Positions 58,767-64,000 of a stretch of DNA of 64,000 nucleotides are shown piece by piece. The position numbers and the translations under genes were made by a program. Numbering within the stretch: position 1 is the first letter of the stretch; every line of letters begins with the position of its first letter. The notes beneath the pieces were generated by a model. That model saw nothing but the letters and a program-made list of their open reading frames with translations, had not been told where the DNA came from and ran no database searches. Origin of the DNA: Hygrocybe punicea (taxonomy: Eukaryota > Basidiomycota > Agaricomycetes > Agaricales > Hygrophoraceae); the NCBI GenBank assembly GCA_963556145.1, contig OY744462.1, forward strand, positions 5,456,001 to 5,520,000, read 5' to 3'.

Positions 58767-59488
58767 GGTGAGTTTTTTTTTTTTGGCGGCACCACTGCTG
58801 ACAGCGTTTCACAGTTATGCACTGCGTGGATACACGGAGTGGGCAGTTAGCCACTTGTTTGGATTGATGTACAGTCAATGATCCCTTGTAAACATTGTAA
58901 ATTATTCCAATTTCCAATTTCCATTCTGGTTGCTGAAAAAAGAATCTATATCATCGTGAACATAGAAAAAATTTATAAAGTTCTCAAAGGATACTTGCTA
59001 CATGAGCAAACTCCCACTGGCATCAAGAATCAGTCCCTCCATTGAAAATGCCCTCAAAATGGTCCCACACATCTGGTGGACCACTTGATGTTGATGCCGT
59101 GTCTTAGGCTCTCGTACACATTCCCGATGTTATGCGGGATACGAAACCTCTGTCACACAATGCAGAACTAATACATTAAATGTCGCCTACCTCATCATGC
59201 CAATGCGAGAGAATTTATAACGAGTCGACCCATGCAATTGGCCACCTGCCGATGCTTCCTGTATGGCTGGGAATATTGCAGTAATGTTCAATATTTGAAT
59301 TTGGTGCTCTAGCCAGAATACTGACACTCGCATGCGAGGGTTCATCTTCGTGCAGGAGGTACGGCGGTTGGGGGAATTCCATAAAATATTGTCCTCTCCC
59401 TCATCCTACCTGTCACCACCTTCTGGAACGTGATTCAACCAATTTGGGAAGAATTTCAATGAGTGGGACACTTTAGGCGCCTGCTACC
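58767..59488. other. No recognisable gene
   Basis: There is a T-rich tract at about 58771-58783 and short open frames only. No element ends were found. It may hold the right part of the Plavaka transposon. Confidence 0.3.
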
Positions 59489-61132
59489 TGTTATGGGTCG
59501 CTTCTGCAGCGGGCTCCGGCAACAATCAACTTAACAGGGGGGCGGTTTCCAGAGGGAAGAACAGCAGTTTCATTGGTAGATAACACTGCTACAAGGGGGG
59601 AGGTTCGTGGTCTAAAGTCATTGCGAGCCGTGGGGGTTACCCAAGACAAGGGGGTCTGCCCCAAGAACCAGACTAAACGTAAGGAAAAGAAGGAAGAAAA
59701 AGTCCGAACTAACAACAAGGACAGTAGATATAGTGAATGGACTTGAGGGGAGGTAAATGGGAATCCAACCATGAAGCTACAACATGTCCAACTACACCAT
59801 ATGTTCACCATGAGGCGTACATGAGGCGTCCTCATGTCGATGTTCTCGTGATCCAACTGGAGGCCCGGGTGTCATTGAGGATAGAAGAGGTCCGGATGAC
59901 TTGGATGATCTGTCATCAGATCATGTGACATGCAGAATTGCCAATTCGGGGTCTACACTTGCTGTAATGGGCAAATGCGCAGTTTGGCAAGTGCATTGCA
60001 TGGTCGGGTTGAAGATGGGTATCGTCCAGTGTGGGGTTGGTGATGAGAGTGTCTTGAGGTAGTGTGGATATAGTGGCAAGGTTGGTATGAAAGAAAATGA
60101 AGGAATGTATAGAGGAAAAAACCAACTAGGACAGTGGGCTAGTCGAGGTCAGACATGTGAACAGCATAAGCTGCACCGGATGACGATGTCTGTGTCAATG
60201 ACGTATCGAGGGGCGGTGTCTTGTCCTGTGTGTGGAACAACGTGGTCCACCTGATGTCGGTATTTGTCCAAGAAAGGGTATCATTGTAAACGAGTGTGGG
60301 AGGTATCAAGATTATAGATGGAAAAGGATAAATGAACGTGGGTCCAGGTTTCGAGTCATGGCATGAGTGACAAGCTGTGAGAACAAGTCATCGGGTACTG
60401 CATTGAAGCGGTGTCGTGCGAACAATATACGATAGGGGTTGGTTCACTGTTTGGGAAGTCGTATGGTCTGTGGTCGAAGTCCAAAAGAGTATGCTCCGGC
60501 GATGGTCGGATTAGAGAGAACAGTGAAATGTCCTATGATCGAGGATTGTTCAGGGCATGTGTGCAGGTGAGGAATGTCGTCGGATCGTCAGGGAGGATAA
60601 TAGTAGCCACAGGGTGTGAAAACGGAAACCAAATATCCAAGAATGGCAATTGTCAATTACGTGTTGAGATATTGTCGAGGTGGAAGTCGGAAGTATCGAT
60701 GGCAGAAGGGTTTCAGTACTGATGCCAAAGATAGATCATAACAAGGTAAAAACCGATGAGGAAGGTGATGGCGATGCTGCCAATGATGATTACGATAATT
60801 AGCTGTGTCGGGAGTACAGCCATTGTGAATCGGTTTGTCGTGGGATGAAGTCAACAATATGTCAGGGCGAGGGAAAAGACAATAGCGATGATGTCCATCG
60901 GCAAGGAGACTATTCGGGTACAGCAAGGTAACGTGGGGATGTGTCCATGGTCGGTCTGGATTGATCTGGAAGAAAGGATGAAAAGAGAACAAGAACAAGA
61001 ATAAACAACAATGTCCAAAAGAAGACAAAAGGTAAAGGGCAATGAAAAAGGAAGGTATGGTAAAGTGGAATCGTCATCGTGGGTAGTGGAGTCGGAATTG
61101 GAATTGGAGTTGCGGAGTTGGAAAATGTAACA
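59489..61132 (-). mobile_element. Solo LTR family C, copy 4 (diverged)
   Basis: This 1644-bp inverted copy starts TGTTATGGGTCG and ends AATGTAACA. It has an exact 5-bp TSD CTACC (59484-59488, 61133-61137). It is clearly more diverged from copies 1-3 than they are from each other, with substitutions and small indels, so it is an older insertion or a separate subfamily. Confidence 0.85.
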
Positions 61133-61399
61133 CTACCCAAAGATTCCCCCGCTACATTGCTAAGTGTTTATGGGTGGGCAAGCCGAGGTTTGTCAAAGTC
61201 GAGTTTTGTTTGTTTGTTATTGTTAAGAGCCCTTTTTCAGACTTTTGTACGCTCTTGATATCTTCAGCAAGAGTCAACACCAGACTTGAGTAAGTTGTTT
61301 TCTTTACCTGTTTTTTTTACCTTATTTTTCATTACCAAAACTACAGGAAACCGAAATCTTTAAGTATGAAGGTAGGAACAATACATTCACTTACTTTAC

Positions 61400-61729
61400 T
61401 TGATACTTACACTTTTAAAGAAAGCGCTACTTTCATTTTTCAAGTATTGTCTGTTGGATGGAAACCCGGAGAAGTTACTTAAAGGTACCAAAAATGGCGT
61501 GGGCTGCCGTATCTTACCCCCTCAAATGTCGGAACTCAACCAACGACTTGGGTTTCATATTGACCAAGGCAGGTTCTACGTAGACAGGAGGTACAGCGTA
61601 GTCGTCCAGAAGAACGGTAAACCGCACGGCAAGGTTTTGGCTGCGACGGTGGTCGATCCAAAGGTGGACACCAGCAAGGGCGTGATCGGTAGGCTCTGTG
61701 TGGATGCGAAGGATAAGGGATACATGTAA
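61400..61729 (+). CDS. Hypothetical exon of about 100 codons
   Basis: A frame runs from near 61422 to TAA 61729, after a possible acceptor TTTTAAAG near 61421. Upstream, 61345-61370 could be a small exon ahead of a GTAGGA donor. The peptide includes NGVGCRILPPQMSELNQRLGF and RRYSVVVQKNGKPHGKVLAA. No family is recognised. The Gly/Lys-rich sequence does not look compositional, but support is limited to frame length. Confidence 0.3.
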   Translation: MILTLLKKALLSFFKYCLLDGNPEKLLKGTKNGVGCRILPPQMSELNQRLGFHIDQGRFYVDRRYSVVVQKNGKPHGKVLAATVVDPKVDTSKGVIGRLCVDAKDKGYM

Positions 61730-63112
61730 TAAATGATAGGAGGGAGATCAGGAAGTTGTGACATACTTTAGTGCCTCCATTTCTTGCCATTTTATCTGCA
61801 ACTTGCTCTGTGCGTTTGCTTCTATTGTCTTCGGCTGATTTCTTTGTCTTGGCTATTTTAGAAGGCGATGGCGCAGCCCACCCTTTTGAACAGAAAACTC
61901 TATAATTATTCAAGTATTTCGTAGATCTCAAGGTCTGTAGTTATACAATTTATGTACTGCTAGCACCATCGCCGCTCACATCATATTGCAGTGAGCCTAC
62001 AACCCAGACTACCATATGTATTATGCAACGTGCTGCATGAGATTTTCATGAGGACCAGGATGACGATGGTGATCACGACAACCAGAGATAGCAACGGCAA
62101 CAGCGGGGCATGGCGACAACAAAGCACAACGGCAGCAGCAGGCGCCTATGACCACCGCCGTCAAGAGAAATAATCATGGCAAGGCGCTTGAGCATGCACA
62201 GTTCGTCTCGGATTTTTTGGGTGGAAAGGTGTGCACATATGAGTATGTATCATTCGCATGCCTTCCTTTGGCTTAATTAATCATTGTCTGCAGCCTTTCC
62301 GAGATATTCTTTCCGAGATATTATTACAGTGGAATTCATAATATTGACTCGAATACCGTGCACCCAAATACCATGCACCTCCATACCAGTAAAAAACCCC
62401 TCTCGTCATCCCATGTACCCACCACGCTGCTCATCTTCTCCGCGTCCTGGAAATGAGCTCTGGAAAGATGGATTTGTGCCAAAGTAGCAGCAGGCGTCAG
62501 GATGATGTAGAGAATGGGTACTAGTGGTCTGAATGTACGAGAAAAAAAAACTAAAACTTTACCAGTAAAGCCACGCGTTGGGCAGAACGTTTGCGATCAG
62601 GAATGTTGTCAGTTTTCAAGTTGAAGCCTGCATGCAAGATGAGAGAGAGGGGGGAGGATTCAACACGCGGCGCATCTAATTCAGCCGGCGTCAGACGCGT
62701 CTCTATGTAATACTGGTCACGGTGTTTGTGAGAAAGTGGTTAATGAAGTCGTTGTCAACGGGGACGTGGATACAAATGGCGGTTGAGCTTCAAGTTGGAA
62801 TGCAGGGGGGGCGGGGGCAGGCTAGTGGCGATAACAACTTTGGCTGGACATTCCTTATGGAGAATCCAGCTATCGAGTCCCTCATAGTGAGAGTACGATC
62901 CTTAAAGTGAAGTGTAGGTGCCACCTAAGCTATGCAGTGTGAAATGTAGGTGGCGCCTAAGCTTTACAGTGCTGTGTAGCGATGGATTGCTATGAGTGCT
63001 ATGATAGTGCTATGACTTATATGGAAATGACCATTTGCTATGACCGTAAATCCGGTTTTGCTGATGCATGCGCCGGTAGGTATTTCAAGTTCAAGTTTAC
63101 AGCATGTATGAT
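61730..63112. other. No recognisable gene
   Basis: Short frames only. A pair of direct repeats GTAGGTGGC(A/G)CCTAAGCT lies near 62910-62965. Near 62050-62110 there are GGCAAC and GACAAC repeats. No element ends or RNA genes were identified. Confidence 0.3.
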
Positions 63113-63785
63113 CAAGGGGGTGGCGGAACGGGAATCCCGAACCGGGGGTGGGGGGGGGGGGGGGGTCCGGCCGGGGGCCTTAAATTTTTTTCCAACTTGG
63201 GCTCAAGTGTGCCCTAAAATGGACATAGCACCTAATTTCTTTGCTTCTCGAGTCACAGCTTACAATTACCTTGCTTGGCAAGGTTGCTGAGACTCCAACA
63301 ACATGAAGAAGGGGCTGTCCAAGCAAGAAGCAGCTGTCCATGGATCAATACATCATAAATAAAAAATTTATTCATTGATCTACACAGCTGTTAGTACATG
63401 GCAAAGCAGAAGAGGTAAGCATTTGGGTAAGTCCAATTTGTCCTACACTGTCCTACGCTGTACTGACACTCTTACCAGTCTCATTTCACATACTTTAATT
63501 ATGATTTTGCTCCATAAAAACTGCCACTTATATTTTCTCTCTGTGACTGATCATGAGCTGCAAACCAAATGGTAAAAAGTGGTGCAACTAATAGTATGAT
63601 ATATGATATATTACCTACATATAGTATCTTGAGAGAAAATTCCATATCTAGATTGGTTTGTCGCAAGAAACATACATACACGTGATCTAAACATACCCTA
63701 TATGGAAGGAAGGGGGGGGTTCCAAACTGGCCCTTAAAATAAAATATGAGTGTATATCGGAAATTCCTGTTCCGCCACCCCCTTG
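63113..63785. mobile_element. Non-autonomous hAT-type element of 673 bp with a poly-G tract
   Basis: The ends read CAAGGGGGTGGCGGAAC inward on both sides, with an exact 8-bp TSD TGTATGAT (63105-63112, 63786-63793). A run of G residues interrupted once (about 63140-63167) lies just inside the left end. No protein is encoded. Confidence 0.88.
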
Positions 63786-63813
63786 TGTATGATACTAACT
63801 CTGTTACTCTTAA

Positions 63814-63963
63814 AGATTTTACACAAGATCTTGTTGCTTTGTGGATGCTTATGACAAAGGATTGAACGGAAAACAAGCTGCTTGGGCATCTAAGAAATAT
63901 CGGGGTCACCGTGTTCTGCCCCAAAGTCTTATGCAGGACCTAGATAATGCTAATTTGGCGTAA
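63814..63963 (+). pseudogene. C-terminal fragment of a DDE-superfamily transposase
   Basis: The frame reads CFVDAYDKGLNGKQAAWASK and KYRGHRVLPQSLMQDLDNA to TAA 63961-63963. This is the C-terminal block of the transposase family represented at 41893-43975, which lacks it. The hAT element at 63113-63785 lies just upstream, so this is the tail of another broken copy, or of a gene whose 5' part has been displaced. Confidence 0.65.
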
Positions 63964-64000
63964 AGTAAACCGATGCATCACACGTTGTCACATAGATGTC

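Noticed and set aside
1..64000. CRISPR arrays, operons, riboswitches, ribosome binding sites
   Set aside because: The sequence is eukaryotic with spliceosomal introns. The repeats seen are transposon-derived and lack regular spacers.
1..64000. tRNA or rRNA genes
   Set aside because: No cloverleaf with A and B box motifs or rRNA-like block was noticed by eye. A dedicated scan was not possible.

Overview
The window looks like a basidiomycete, probably Agaricomycete, nuclear genome. The evidence is introns of about 40-60 nt in nearly every gene, five housekeeping genes packed into 9 kb, and mushroom-type repeat genes (a Plavaka-like transposase, MULE-like and Tc1/IS630-like transposases, a DUF6532-type gene). 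All exon models were assembled by eye from splice consensus, frame continuity and family motifs. Nothing was searched or aligned by computer.

Region 1 (1-9.1 kb) is a gene-dense block: the tail of an unknown gene, then phosphatidylinositol synthase (+), a long AAA ATPase resembling Msp1/ATAD1 (+), the SMC5/6 RING-like subunit Nse1 (-), phosphatidylserine synthase (-) and the primase large subunit Pri2 (-). The two phospholipid synthases draw on the same CDP-diacylglycerol pool and lie about 5 kb apart.

Region 2 (9.5-27.6 kb) is one Tc1/IS630-like transposase gene split into three pieces by nested insertions: a hAT-type element, and a solo LTR (family A) that itself received a tandem LTR-retroelement array (family B). 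The array carries a TRIM, a solo LTR and a 640-bp foldback element. The matching coding pieces and target-site duplications (TSDs) let the nesting be read layer by layer.

Region 3 (27.7-37.1 kb) is a family-A retroelement, read on the minus strand. It has two LTRs, a likely primer-binding site, a gag-like gene broken by a TRIM, and an opposite-strand gene with a coiled coil and a Cys cluster, broken by a 1.66-kb solo LTR (family C).

Region 4 (37.1-64 kb) continues the repeat island: a MULE-like transposase remnant, a DDE transposase with two stops, a DUF6532-like gene broken by a MITE and a solo LTR, a Plavaka-like transposase broken by a TRIM and a solo LTR, four copies of solo LTR C in total, several non-autonomous hAT elements, and the C-terminus of a second DDE transposase at the right edge. 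No reverse transcriptase or integrase was found, so the LTR elements here depend on enzymes encoded elsewhere.

The most striking pattern is that all nine LTR/TRIM insertions of families A, B and TRIM with both flanks readable have a 4-bp TSD whose central pair is CG, or CG on one side and TG/CA on the other. Family C instead makes 5-bp TSDs with no CG. This points to a CpG-selecting integrase followed by CpG deamination.
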